Assembly (NCBI RefSeq): GCF_003205875.1
Contig: NZ_PUBZ01000114.1
Coordinates: forward strand, 124,001 to 188,000
From: Herpetosiphon llansteffanensis
GTDB lineage: Bacteria > Chloroflexota > Chloroflexia > Chloroflexales > Herpetosiphonaceae
DNA length: 64,000 nt
Reading direction: 5' to 3'
The position numbers and the translations under genes were made by a program. The notes under the pieces are model-generated. The model saw only the letters and a program-made list of their open reading frames with translations, did no database searches and was not told where the DNA came from. This document shows, piece by piece, positions 9,108 through 17,322 of the stretch; the first letter of the stretch is position 1, and each line of letters starts with the position of its first letter.

Positions 9108-9692
9108 ATGAACACTGAAATGCTGACCCCTGAACGAATTTTGAATGCTACCGTCGATGTGCTGCGGCGCTACGGCCCGAATAAGGCCACGGTGGTTGAT
9201 GTTGCGCGTGAACTGGGGGTCAGCCATGGCAGCGTGTATCGCCATTTTGCCAGCAAATCAGCCTTGCTCGATGCAGTTGCTGAACGCTGGCTGGCTGAAA
9301 TATCGAATCCTTTAGAGCAAGTATTGCAACGCCAAGAGCCGAGCGTGGCCAAATTGCGGGCTTGGCTGGAGTGTTTGATGCAAACCAAACAACAGCGCGC
9401 GCGCCAAGACCCACAACTGTTTGCGACCTATGTTGGTTTGGTGCAAGGGTTGCGCGAAGTAACCGACCAGCATGTGGCCCATTTGATTGCGCAGATTGAG
9501 CAATTGGTCAATGAAGGGGTTGCCAATGCTGAGTTTGTGGTTGATGATGCCCATGCCACTGCAACCGCAATTTTGCATGCAACTGCCCGTTTTCACAACC
9601 CGCTCTTTGTGGGTGCGTGGAACGAGCCAAGTCTTACAGCCGAATTTGAGGCAATCTGGGGCTTGTTGATCAAGGGCTTGTTGGTGCGCTGA
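9108..9692 (+). CDS. TetR-family transcriptional regulator
   Basis: DNA-binding repressor, probably autoregulatory. The N-terminal helix-turn-helix spans residues about 10-56, with the recognition region LGVSHGSVYRHFASKSALL typical of the family; the remaining 140 residues form the helical ligand-binding domain. It lies 66 bases downstream of the aldo/keto reductase gene on the same strand and has no clear promoter of its own, so the pair is likely one operon under the operator at 7970-7995. The effector is unknown. Confidence 0.9.
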   Translation: MNTEMLTPERILNATVDVLRRYGPNKATVVDVARELGVSHGSVYRHFASKSALLDAVAERWLAEISNPLEQVLQRQEPSVAKLRAWLECLMQTKQQRARQDPQLFATYVGLVQGLREVTDQHVAHLIAQIEQLVNEGVANAEFVVDDAHATATAILHATARFHNPLFVGAWNEPSLTAEFEAIWGLLIKGLLVR

Positions 9693-9707
9693 GCCGCTTA
9701 ATCACGA

Positions 9708-9743
9708 ATGCAGGATGGGCTTTTGCGCACCATCCTGCATTTT
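9708..9743. terminator. Bidirectional terminator
   Basis: The 11-bp inverted repeat ATGCAGGATGG / CCATCCTGCAT with an 11-base loop is followed by TTT, between the convergent TetR gene and small helical protein gene. Confidence 0.8.
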
Positions 9744-9776
9744 GGTTAAACGAATTTTCTACTCCGCGCGAACTGC

Positions 9777-9992
9777 TTATTTCTTTGAGGCTGCGAGGCC
9801 AGCGATGGCTTGGGCGATCAAGATAACTTTGTGTTCGGCCAACTGGCGAATTGTTTTGATTCCAAGGGCTTGTTTGAGGGCTTCGGCATCGCTTTTGCTA
9901 ATTCCGGCGAGGGCATCGACTGGGGCATCAGCAAGTTCTTCAAAGCTAGAATTCTCGAAGGCTTTGTCAAGAAAGGCTGAGAGATCGGCCAT
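9777..9992 (-). CDS. Small helical protein, possible helix-hairpin-helix domain
   Basis: A 71-residue acidic, helical protein of unknown function. The start at 9992 is chosen because GGAGG lies 8 bases upstream; an earlier in-frame ATG has no such site. Residues about 25-50 (AGISKSDAEALKQALGIKT) resemble a helix-hairpin-helix: an alpha helix, a G-I-x-x hairpin and a second helix, as in some small DNA- or protein-binding domains. No neighbour gives a functional clue. A binding role is only an inference. Confidence 0.6.
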   Translation of the reverse strand: MADLSAFLDKAFENSSFEELADAPVDALAGISKSDAEALKQALGIKTIRQLAEHKVILIAQAIAGLAASKK

Positions 9993-10013
9993 GAGCAGAG
10001 TCCTCCAAATCAA

Positions 10014-10264
10014 AGGCGTATCGTGGCTATCATAGCAGGCTAGCTAGCTAGTGTAAATGATTTTTTTCCGGAAAGTAGCAGGTTATTCTCGCATTTTTAA
10101 CCACGAAGAACCCGAAGGTCGGGAATTCGTGGGAATAGGCTCCATTTATCGGTTAAAAATAGCAATCAAGGCTTAATTTTTAACGCAGAGCCGCAGAGCA
10201 AATGCTGGGAATTGGTTGAAACAAGCTAATGTATGCGCTAAAAATAAATTGAGCTAGCAAATGC
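10014..10264. repeat. Gene-free stretch with dispersed short repeat motifs
   Basis: No gene is seen between the small helical protein and the E2 gene. The stretch contains AACCACGAAGAACCCGAAGG near 10100 and AACGCAGAGCCGCAGAG near 10181. Close relatives of both motifs occur at 63408-63425 and, reversed, at 63530-63560, so they belong to a dispersed intergenic repeat type. Confidence 0.5.
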
Positions 10265-10300
10265 AACAAAAACCCCTCACTGATTAACACCAGCGAGGGG
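10265..10300 (-). terminator. Terminator of the 2-oxoacid dehydrogenase operon
   Basis: On the minus strand CCCCTCGCTG / CAGTGAGGGG forms a 10-bp stem with one mismatch, followed by TTTTTGT. It lies just downstream of the E2 stop codon. Confidence 0.85.
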
Positions 10301-10315
10301 CTTCGATTGTGTTGA

Positions 10316-11632
10316 TTAGGCAAAGTGCTCAAGCTGTTGCTTGACTGTAGCCAAGAATTTATCAGCAGTTGCGCCGTCGATCAAGCGATGATCGAAGGTG
10401 AAACTGAGATAACACATTGGCCGAATCGCAATTGCATCAGCGCCATTCACCGTCACCACTACTGGGCGTTTTTGAATTGCGCCAATGCCCAAAATGCCCG
10501 ATTGGGGCTGATTGATGATTGGCATGGCAAATAACGAACCACTCACGCCGTGATTGGTAATCGTGAAGGTGCCATCTTTGACTTCATCGGCAGTCAAGCG
10601 GCGGGTGCGCGCGCGTTCGGCCAAATCGTTGACCGTGCGTGAAAGCCCAAGCAAACTTTTTTCATCTGCATTATGCAGCACTGGCACAATCAAGCCATCG
10701 GGAATTGCCACCGCCATGCCCACATTAACCGATTTATGCAGCAAAATGCCTTCATCGGTGTAGGTTGCGTTGACAATTGGCACCGCTCGCAGCCCAGCCA
10801 CAGTTGCTTGCACGAAATACGGCGTAAAGGTTAATTTGACCCCTTGGCGCTCGAAATCGGCTTTGTGTTGCTCGCGATGGGCGATAATTGTGCTGAGATC
10901 AACTTCCATCACGGTGGTAACGTGCGGCGATGTGGCCTTAGAACGCACCATATGCTCGGCAATTGCGCGCCGCATGCCGCTCAACGGCTGCAACTCATCG
11001 CCTGCAAATTGCTCAATGCTTGGCGCTGCTGCTGGTGGCGTGTAGGCCACTGGTTTGGCCAGCAAACTACCAGTGATGGTTGGCATTGGCGCTGGGGTTG
11101 AGCTTGGCTTAATCACCGGCATGGGTGCTGGGGTTGCACTTGGCGTTGGGGTTGGCATGGGTGCTGGCGTTGGTTTCGCCGCATCACGTTGGGCTACAAA
11201 GCGCTCAACATCTTGCTTGGTTACGCGGCCATCTTTGCCACTACCAGCAATTTGCTTAATATCGAGGTTGTGTTGGCTGACCAAGCGCGCAACCACAGGC
11301 GACATAAAACTATTGCTCCCGCCGTTTTCGTTGCTGGTTGGGGCGGCTACTGCTGGAGTGGCAGGTGCTGGATCGGCGGCAACCGTGGCACTGCTACTAT
11401 CTTCCAAGACCGCAATTACCGTTCCAACTGGCACGGTATCGCCTTCATTGACCCGAATTTCGAGCAAGCGGCCATTAACGGGTGCAGGAATTTCGGTATC
11501 AACTTTATCGGTAGTAACTTCGAGCATTGGCTCGTAGAGTTCGAGGCTATCGCCTGGTTGCTTCAGCCAGCGGCCAACCGTTCCCTCGGTGACGCTCTCA
11601 CCAAGTTTTGGCATCTTAAATTCGACGGACAT
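10316..11632 (-). CDS. Dihydrolipoamide acyltransferase (E2) of a 2-oxoacid dehydrogenase complex
   Basis: Core of a pyruvate/branched-chain 2-oxoacid dehydrogenase complex; transfers the acyl group from lipoamide to CoA. Residues 1-76 are a lipoyl domain with the lipoylated Lys in EVTTDKVDTEI. Residues about 107-147 are the peripheral-subunit-binding domain (VVARLVSQHNLDIKQIAGSG). An Ala-Pro-rich linker with PTPAPMP-type repeats follows, then the catalytic domain with the active site DHRLIDGA near the C-terminus. 438 residues is normal. It is last in an operon with E1 alpha and E1 beta. Branched-chain specificity is inferred from the E1 sequences; no E3 gene is in the window. Confidence 0.92.
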   Translation of the reverse strand: MSVEFKMPKLGESVTEGTVGRWLKQPGDSLELYEPMLEVTTDKVDTEIPAPVNGRLLEIRVNEGDTVPVGTVIAVLEDSSSATVAADPAPATPAVAAPTSNENGGSNSFMSPVVARLVSQHNLDIKQIAGSGKDGRVTKQDVERFVAQRDAAKPTPAPMPTPTPSATPAPMPVIKPSSTPAPMPTITGSLLAKPVAYTPPAAAPSIEQFAGDELQPLSGMRRAIAEHMVRSKATSPHVTTVMEVDLSTIIAHREQHKADFERQGVKLTFTPYFVQATVAGLRAVPIVNATYTDEGILLHKSVNVGMAVAIPDGLIVPVLHNADEKSLLGLSRTVNDLAERARTRRLTADEVKDGTFTITNHGVSGSLFAMPIINQPQSGILGIGAIQKRPVVVTVNGADAIAIRPMCYLSFTFDHRLIDGATADKFLATVKQQLEHFA

Positions 11633-11662
11633 TCCAGTCCTTTCTATGCTAGCGAGGTCTAT

Positions 11663-11738
11663 GAGTTCTATTTAATGATTTATTCACTCCCCTCGCCCGC
11701 TCTGTGGGAGAGGGGTTGGGGGTGAGGGAATAGAACTC
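11663..11738. repeat. 76-bp palindromic intergenic element between E2 and E1 beta genes
   Basis: A GC-rich core (CTCCCCTCGCCCGC then GGGAGAGGGGTTGGGGGTGA) is flanked by a perfect 10-bp inverted repeat GAGTTCTATT / AATAGAACTC. The core matches the right half of the tandem units at 55784-56072, so this is a solo copy of the same family inserted within an operon. Confidence 0.7.
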
Positions 11739-11741
11739 TAG

Positions 11742-12725
11742 CTAATAATTGACTAAATCGCGCAGCGTATCGGCAATTTTGCTGGGCGTTGGTAAAAACT
11801 CGTTTTCAAGCGGCGTGCTATACGGCATTGCTGGAATATCCAAGCCTGCCAAGCGTTGCACTGGGGCATCGAGATATTCAAAGCCATCTTGGGCAATAAT
11901 TGCTGCCACTTCTGCACCATAGCCGCCAAACAAATTATCTTCGTAAAGCACCAACACTTTGCTGGTTTTCTTGACCGAATTGATAATTGTTTCGCGATCA
12001 AGCGGCACGAGCGAGCGCAAATCGACAACTTCGACGCTAATATCCTCGCCTGCCAGCATTTCGGCGGCTTCCACCGCGTAGTGGCGCATCATGCCATAGG
12101 TGATGACCGAGACATCGCTGCCTTCGCGGGCAATATCGGCTTTACCAATTGGCACGGTGTAGTGCTCATCGGGCACATAGCCTTTGATCAAGCGATAGCA
12201 TTTTTTGTGCTCCAAAAAAAGCACCGGATCGGGATCATCGATTGCGGCCAAGAGCATAGCTTTGGCATCGTAAGGCGTTGATGGCGCAACAACTTTGAGG
12301 CCTGGAATGTGGGTAAAAAAGGCCTCGATGCTTTGCGAGTGATAGAGCGCGCCGTGAATCCCGCCACCATAGGGTGTGCGAATAACCAGCGGCACTTCCC
12401 AGGTATTGTTTGAGCGATAGCGCATACGGGCTGCTTCGCTAATAATCTGATTGAAAGCTGGGAAGATAAAATCGGCAAATTGAATTTCGGCAATTGGTCG
12501 CATACCATACATTGCTGCGCCGATTGATGAACCAATGATAATTGATTCAGCCAGTGGCGCATCGATGACCCGTTTTTCGCCATATTTGGCGTGCAAACCA
12601 TCCGTAACCCGAAACACCCCGCCGCGTTGGCCGACATCTTCCCCGATGATATAAACGCGCTCGTCGTTGGCCATTGCTTGGTCAAGCGCTTGGTTGATCG
12701 CTTCTAAAAGATTTAATTCTGCCAC
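11742..12725 (-). CDS. 2-oxoacid dehydrogenase E1 beta subunit
   Basis: Beta subunit of the thiamine-diphosphate-dependent decarboxylase that feeds acyl groups to E2. The N-terminal half carries IGEDVGQRGGVFRVTDGL and RVIDAPLAES, characteristic of branched-chain 2-oxoacid dehydrogenases, and the ThDP-contact Glu of the AEIQFADF region. The C-terminal transketolase domain includes VVDLRSLVPLD and ALYE-like VLYEDN. The start is GTG at 12725, preceded by GAGG at 6 bases. 327 residues is standard. It lies 45 bases after the E1 alpha gene. Confidence 0.93.
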   Translation of the reverse strand: MAELNLLEAINQALDQAMANDERVYIIGEDVGQRGGVFRVTDGLHAKYGEKRVIDAPLAESIIIGSSIGAAMYGMRPIAEIQFADFIFPAFNQIISEAARMRYRSNNTWEVPLVIRTPYGGGIHGALYHSQSIEAFFTHIPGLKVVAPSTPYDAKAMLLAAIDDPDPVLFLEHKKCYRLIKGYVPDEHYTVPIGKADIAREGSDVSVITYGMMRHYAVEAAEMLAGEDISVEVVDLRSLVPLDRETIINSVKKTSKVLVLYEDNLFGGYGAEVAAIIAQDGFEYLDAPVQRLAGLDIPAMPYSTPLENEFLPTPSKIADTLRDLVNY

Positions 12726-12770
12726 GTGATACCTCTATGATACAGAGCGAAACTGCTTGCAACCAACAAC

Positions 12771-13745
12771 TTATTCCGCAAAGACATATTTTTGGACGGT
12801 GCTGGGGTCGGGCAAGGGTGCTGCTTCAGCATAGGCTGTTGCATCATTGACAATTTCTTTGATTTCGGCCCGAATTGCCGCAACTTTGGCATCATCGAGC
12901 AAGCCTTCATCGCGCAAGAAATGCTCGAAGCTGGCGATTGGGTCGCGAGTACGCATGGCCTTAATATCTTCAGGAGAGCGATAGGTGCGGTCGTTATCAT
13001 CAGAGGAGTGGGCGGTCAGCCGCACACATTTGGCCTCGATCAAGGTTGGGCCATCGCCACGGCGTGCCCGTTCGACGGCAGCGCTCATTGCTTCGTACAC
13101 TTCGAGCACGTTGGTGCCATCGACGGTAATTCCAGGAAAACCATAGCCTGGGCCGCGATCTGAGACATTTTCAACGCCCATTTGCTTGTGCTGGGGCACG
13201 GAAATAGCGTAGCCATTATTTTGGCAGAAGAAAATCACTGGCAATTTCATCACGCCTGCTAAGTTCATCGCTTCGTGGACATCGCCCTGTGATGATGTAC
13301 CTTCGCCGAACGCAGTCCAAACCACAATATCATCGCCGCGCATTTGAGCGCCCATGGCGATGCCAACTGCGTGGGGCACTTGAGTGCCGGTTGGCGAAGA
13401 ATGCGAAACAATATTCAAGGCGCGATGGCTATAGTGGGCTGGCATTTGGCGACCGCCGCTGCTAGGATCTTCAGCTTTGGCCAAGAGGCCAAGCATCACT
13501 TCGCGCGGGGTCATGCCCATGGCCAACATCATTGCTAAATCACGATAGTATGGCACGATCCAATCGTGTTTGGGGCGCATTGCAAAGGCTGCGCCTACTT
13601 GAGCAGCCTCGTGGCCTTGGCATGAAATAACAAACGGGGCTTTGCCTTGACGATTCAATTGCCACATTCGCTCATCAAGCGAACGAGCCAAAACCATCGT
13701 GTGATACATTGCTAACAATCGCGATTGATCGCGTTCTTGCTCCAT
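12771..13745 (-). CDS. 2-oxoacid dehydrogenase E1 alpha subunit
   Basis: Alpha subunit of the E1 decarboxylase. The ThDP-binding motif runs from GDDIVVW through FGEGTSSQGDVHEAMN to CQNNGYAIS, with the conserved GEG...NN spacing. The phosphorylation-loop region ARTAHSSDDNDRTYRS-like (seen as LTAHSSDDNDRTYR) resembles branched-chain enzymes. The N-terminal MYHTMVLARSLDERMW and SCQGHEAAQVG are family hallmarks. First gene of the operon, with GAGGAG upstream of the ATG. Branched-chain specificity is likely but pyruvate cannot be excluded. Confidence 0.93.
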   Translation of the reverse strand: MEQERDQSRLLAMYHTMVLARSLDERMWQLNRQGKAPFVISCQGHEAAQVGAAFAMRPKHDWIVPYYRDLAMMLAMGMTPREVMLGLLAKAEDPSSGGRQMPAHYSHRALNIVSHSSPTGTQVPHAVGIAMGAQMRGDDIVVWTAFGEGTSSQGDVHEAMNLAGVMKLPVIFFCQNNGYAISVPQHKQMGVENVSDRGPGYGFPGITVDGTNVLEVYEAMSAAVERARRGDGPTLIEAKCVRLTAHSSDDNDRTYRSPEDIKAMRTRDPIASFEHFLRDEGLLDDAKVAAIRAEIKEIVNDATAYAEAAPLPDPSTVQKYVFAE

Positions 13746-13802
13746 GAAGGCAACTCCTCATATGAAGGATTACTTTGTTTGTCCGTCGAACCCTGTTAAG
13801 TT

Positions 13803-13827
13803 AAAAACCTCGGTATAACGACCGAGG
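13803..13827 (-). terminator. Terminator hairpin in the leader of the 2-oxoacid dehydrogenase operon
   Basis: On the minus strand CCTCGGT-CGTTAT-ACCGAGG forms a perfect 7-bp stem followed by TTTTT. It lies between the candidate promoter at 13883-13888 and the E1 alpha start at 13745, so it would act as an attenuator rather than end a gene. Confidence 0.65.
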
Positions 13828-13882
13828 CAAGGGCAAGCAAGGAAAAACTGGCGTTGTCCTCGTTGACACGGCCTATATGACA

Positions 13883-13891
13883 AGTATAGCA
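13883..13891 (-). promoter_or_regulatory. Extended -10 promoter for the 2-oxoacid dehydrogenase operon
   Basis: The minus strand reads TGC-TATACT, an extended -10 element; a GTGACA-like hexamer lies 20 bases upstream. Transcription from here would give a leader of roughly 130 bases containing the hairpin at 13803-13827. Confidence 0.5.
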
Positions 13892-13943
13892 TAAAGCCTC
13901 GATTGCGCTGTCACCACTGTTGAGTGTTGGCACGAGCGCCAAT

Positions 13944-13969
13944 CAAAAAGGGTAGCATTGCTGCTACCC
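13944..13969 (-). terminator. Terminator after the vWA-FHA gene
   Basis: GGGTAGC / GCTACCC with a 6-base loop is followed on the minus strand by TTTTTGAT. It ends the leftward secretion-locus transcript. Confidence 0.85.
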
Positions 13970-13992
13970 TCGTTGCTGAAACTACCCATTGG

Positions 13993-16344
13993 TTATTGGC
14001 TTAGCTCAATATAGGTATCCTGACCAAGCCGAATTGTGGTGGGTAAGCGCAATTGAATTTGGGTATTGGCTTGTTGGCGTTGTTCGTTGATAAACAAGCC
14101 GTTCTTGCTTAAGTCGGCCACATAGAATTGCCCGCCGATCAAGCTAATTTCCACATGTTGGCGCGAGAGCAACTTATCGCCGGTGACGATTACGCTGGCT
14201 TCGCTGCGCCCGATGGTACATGGGAACATGCTGATCGTTTGATTTTGCAGTTGGCTGCGATCAGGCGTTTGCACAACCCGCACATTTAGGTTTTGCTGAC
14301 GGCCTTGTGATACTGGCGGCGTATAAATCATGGTTGCGCCGTTATCGGGCATGCCACCATCGAAATGCGCCGTTGGAATGCTGGCATTCGCACTTGAAGC
14401 AGGGCTGTTATAGCGCGCTGGCTGATTTGCCGCTGAATTTGGCGCTGGCCGAACCGCCGATTGTTGCTGTTGTTGCTGTGGCTGGTTGGGATTTTGGCGC
14501 GCTGCTGGGTTTACGCCAGGCAAATCAATCCGATTAAAGGCTTGGGTTGGTGGGTTGTATGGCATTGGCACATTGCCAGCCTTGGGCTTGCGATTGCGCC
14601 ACAGATACCAGAAGCCTGCAGCGATCGCAATCAACACCAACGCAATCAGGACATAGATGCCATAGCGCTTGAGAAATGGCTCTTTTGGTTTTACGGGAAA
14701 CAAGAAACTCTTGATCGGCGATTCGATTGGCCGAACATTTGATGTTTCCAAGATAATTTGCATGTTGAGCGTCGTTTGTTGCTCGGTTGGAATTAATTCC
14801 TGCGGAATAGTCGCAAGTGGAATCGAAATTTTAGGATTGGTTGGGTCAAGCGGAAAGCGATCTGATTCGAACACTTGCAGATTTTCGCGTAACAAGCGTA
14901 CCCGATAAAAAGTGAATTTTGGATCGATAATTTCTTGTTCGTCACCAATTTCAACGTCATCGATCCGAATGGCGTTTTGGGTATAATCGACGACTGGGTT
15001 TGAGCGAATCTCAAAGGTAATTGGAATTGGCACGTGGTTAAAGGCTTCGGTTGCCAAGAGTTCGGTTTTACCCTCTTGGCTGGTGAATAAGAAGCCCTCG
15101 CTACTGTAAGCAAACACTTGCAATGTATACTTACCAGCATCTTTTAACGAGGTATCGCTCATCTGCAAGGCAACATCTTGCGTCCCTTGTGATGGGATGC
15201 TGACGGTGAGCGTTTCGGTATGCGCAATAATCCCATTGGGGTTTAATGCTTTAACCTCAATCTTATTCATTTCAACAGGGCTATTATTCGTAACGCTAAA
15301 GTTGAACGAATATTTTTGCTCAAGTGGTAGTGCTTGAATATTGCTAATTTTGGCTTTGCTGGCAATTGGCAAATAGCATTTTGTTTGGCCCAAGGAAATG
15401 GTATTTGCAACCTCGGTGCCATCGACCAGTTCGACGCGCAAGGTTGCTTGGGTATCGCCACAAGGCCGCAAATCGCCCCGCGCCATCTTCTGGTTTTTGA
15501 TGCTATTCATAATTTGGAAGAATTTATCACCCATGGTATCGGGTGCACCTTGAACTGCAAGGGCTTGGGTTTCGCTTGAAATTTGGTTAAGCACTTCCGG
15601 ATTAATCCGGGCACAATTGCCCCCAGCACACAGCCCAATCGTATAAATTGGCGTAATCGTCCCAGGCCGTGGGTTTGCCTTGGTTGTAACGTCAATCACG
15701 TTCTTGTCGCTGCATTGCTTGCCTTCGCGATCTTCGTCTTTGCCATCGGTAAACAAGACGATCGCGCGCCGTTCTTCTGGTTGCAAGCGATTAAGCATAA
15801 AATTGGTCGTCAGATAGGCAGCGGTATACAAACAAGTTTCGCCACCTGGTTCTGAAATGTAGCTATCACGGATGTAATTCTTTACATCATTCCGGTTTTC
15901 AGTAAAATCAACTTTCGGCAGATATTCATCGTTGCTGCCGATGCGGGTGAAGGTAAATAACCCGATCAGCGCGCCTGCAGGGGCCTCATCAACCGCGCGC
16001 ATTGCTGCTTCTTTGACAATCGGAACATAGTCGGCCATGCTACCGCTTTGATCAAGCACAATCGCAATTTTGATGGGGGTAGTTGGGTCAATTGGCGTTG
16101 CCGGAATAGTTTGCTGACTCACCGGCAAGATGATATTGGTTGCCGCAATCTTATCGACCGTGACAGCCTCGCCATTCGGAAACCGGACACTAAAATAGGT
16201 CTCAACCTTGAGGGTCGCTTCTTCCTTAACCACGGTGTGATTAATCACGACCTCAGGTTTATCGTCTTGGGAGTGGGCAGGCGCAGGCACAACCCACAAG
16301 AGGCTGAGCAACGCGATGATGGTGAACCAACTATGCTTTCTCAT
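13993..16344 (-). CDS. Membrane-anchored vWA domain protein with cytoplasmic FHA domain
   Basis: A bitopic membrane protein of 783 residues. A signal peptide spans residues 1-25 (hydrophobic FTIIALLSLLWVV). The extracytoplasmic part begins with a von Willebrand A domain whose MIDAS motif DQSGSM is near residue 98, with VLFTDGKDED further on. Two beta-sandwich-like segments follow, then one membrane helix (YGIYVLIALVLIAIAAGFWY) near residue 570, a Gln/Pro/Asn-rich linker, and a C-terminal FHA domain with GRSEASVIV, LLSRQHVEI and LSKNGLFIN, which reads phospho-threonine inside the cell. It is the last gene of the leftward secretion cluster. Start ATG 16344 is preferred over GTG 16353 on Shine-Dalgarno spacing. 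Role in signalling or assembly is inferred from context. Confidence 0.85.
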   Translation of the reverse strand: MRKHSWFTIIALLSLLWVVPAPAHSQDDKPEVVINHTVVKEEATLKVETYFSVRFPNGEAVTVDKIAATNIILPVSQQTIPATPIDPTTPIKIAIVLDQSGSMADYVPIVKEAAMRAVDEAPAGALIGLFTFTRIGSNDEYLPKVDFTENRNDVKNYIRDSYISEPGGETCLYTAAYLTTNFMLNRLQPEERRAIVLFTDGKDEDREGKQCSDKNVIDVTTKANPRPGTITPIYTIGLCAGGNCARINPEVLNQISSETQALAVQGAPDTMGDKFFQIMNSIKNQKMARGDLRPCGDTQATLRVELVDGTEVANTISLGQTKCYLPIASKAKISNIQALPLEQKYSFNFSVTNNSPVEMNKIEVKALNPNGIIAHTETLTVSIPSQGTQDVALQMSDTSLKDAGKYTLQVFAYSSEGFLFTSQEGKTELLATEAFNHVPIPITFEIRSNPVVDYTQNAIRIDDVEIGDEQEIIDPKFTFYRVRLLRENLQVFESDRFPLDPTNPKISIPLATIPQELIPTEQQTTLNMQIILETSNVRPIESPIKSFLFPVKPKEPFLKRYGIYVLIALVLIAIAAGFWYLWRNRKPKAGNVPMPYNPPTQAFNRIDLPGVNPAARQNPNQPQQQQQQSAVRPAPNSAANQPARYNSPASSANASIPTAHFDGGMPDNGATMIYTPPVSQGRQQNLNVRVVQTPDRSQLQNQTISMFPCTIGRSEASVIVTGDKLLSRQHVEISLIGGQFYVADLSKNGLFINEQRQQANTQIQLRLPTTIRLGQDTYIELSQ

Positions 16345-16429
16345 GGTTAACACTCATTCCAGCAACTAAAAACGGCTTGACCAATTAAGGATACGGCGCA
16401 GTATACCATCCCTTAGTACTGTAGGCTAA

Positions 16430-17119
16430 TTAGGATGGGGGTTGAACAAGATGCGCTCGGATTGTTGTATGTAACAGGTCGCTTAACATCGCTTGATCAA
16501 TCTGCTGCGCTGGTGTTGTTTCTGGTTTGGCAGCTTTTGGGTTGGCCAACCACAGCGCGGCGTGGGCCATCAACCATGAAAGGCTGGTTGGTTGGCTGGT
16601 TGCGGCGGCTGGCTCCTTGATGATCAGCAGTAAAGCGGCTTTTTCAGCCTCAGGCATTAATGCGGTAAGTTCAGCGGTGGATGGTAGGTTGTTGGCATTA
16701 TTTGCGGTTGGCTGGGTTGTTAGTTCGATAATCTGTTTAATGACATGATCGAGTGTACCCAATTCGAGAAAGGTTTGCAAGCCTTGCGAGTCGACATAAT
16801 TGAGCACGATTAATTCATCGGTAAAGCTAAAGTATTTGGGTAAGCCTGTGCCTTCACGCTCGGTAATGCTCAAAATTGCCAGCGTGCTTGGCTGGAGGGT
16901 TGCCTCCAAAATGAGCGCTAATTCCCCCGTGATCGTAAGTTGGTTGCTATAGGGATCGCGCAGTAAAATCCCACGATCATACAGCTCATCTTCGGCGGTT
17001 TGTAGTTGTTCAGCACTAACCGCCAGATCATTGGTTGTATTATGAATGGCGAGGGCTTCGCCAACCAAATAATGCAGGATAATCGCTAATTCTGCCTGGG
17101 TGAGTACAAAACGATTCAT
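16430..17119 (-). CDS. Helical/beta protein, possible EspG-like secretion chaperone
   Basis: Not recognised with confidence. About 229 residues, start ATG 17119 with GAGG 8 bases upstream. The N-terminal part has the order: helix (LTQAELAIILHYLVGEAL), an acidic loop, a helix ending ELYDRGILLRD, a beta/turn stretch, then LALILEATLQPSTLAIL and alternating beta strands. That order recalls EspG-type chaperones of ESX systems. The protein at 19828 shows a similar L-x-x-[RKE]-G/L then hydrophobic-P pattern. The C-terminal half is Ala-rich and helical. It lies between the toxin/immunity genes and the vWA-FHA gene. The EspG link is only an inference from pattern and location. Confidence 0.5.
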   Translation of the reverse strand: MNRFVLTQAELAIILHYLVGEALAIHNTTNDLAVSAEQLQTAEDELYDRGILLRDPYSNQLTITGELALILEATLQPSTLAILSITEREGTGLPKYFSFTDELIVLNYVDSQGLQTFLELGTLDHVIKQIIELTTQPTANNANNLPSTAELTALMPEAEKAALLLIIKEPAAATSQPTSLSWLMAHAALWLANPKAAKPETTPAQQIDQAMLSDLLHTTIRAHLVQPPS

Positions 17120-17322
17120 TCGGGCCACCTCGATACTAGTTCAGACAACTCACTCAGGAATACGCGCTAGACGTGATGATGATGCGGCCAGCTCTTCGGT
17201 AAAATGACCATCCTCATGAATTGTCATGGGCTGCTTAACGCTACGAGATTGGTTTTGATGATGTGCTCCAATGCTTGGCATGAGTTTGCGATCTTAGCCT
17301 TGCTGGAATAGCCGTGATCATC

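Noticed and set aside
13863-13890. Plus-strand TTGACA-N16-TATAGC promoter-like pair
   Set aside because: No plus-strand gene lies downstream; the nearby features all run on the minus strand.
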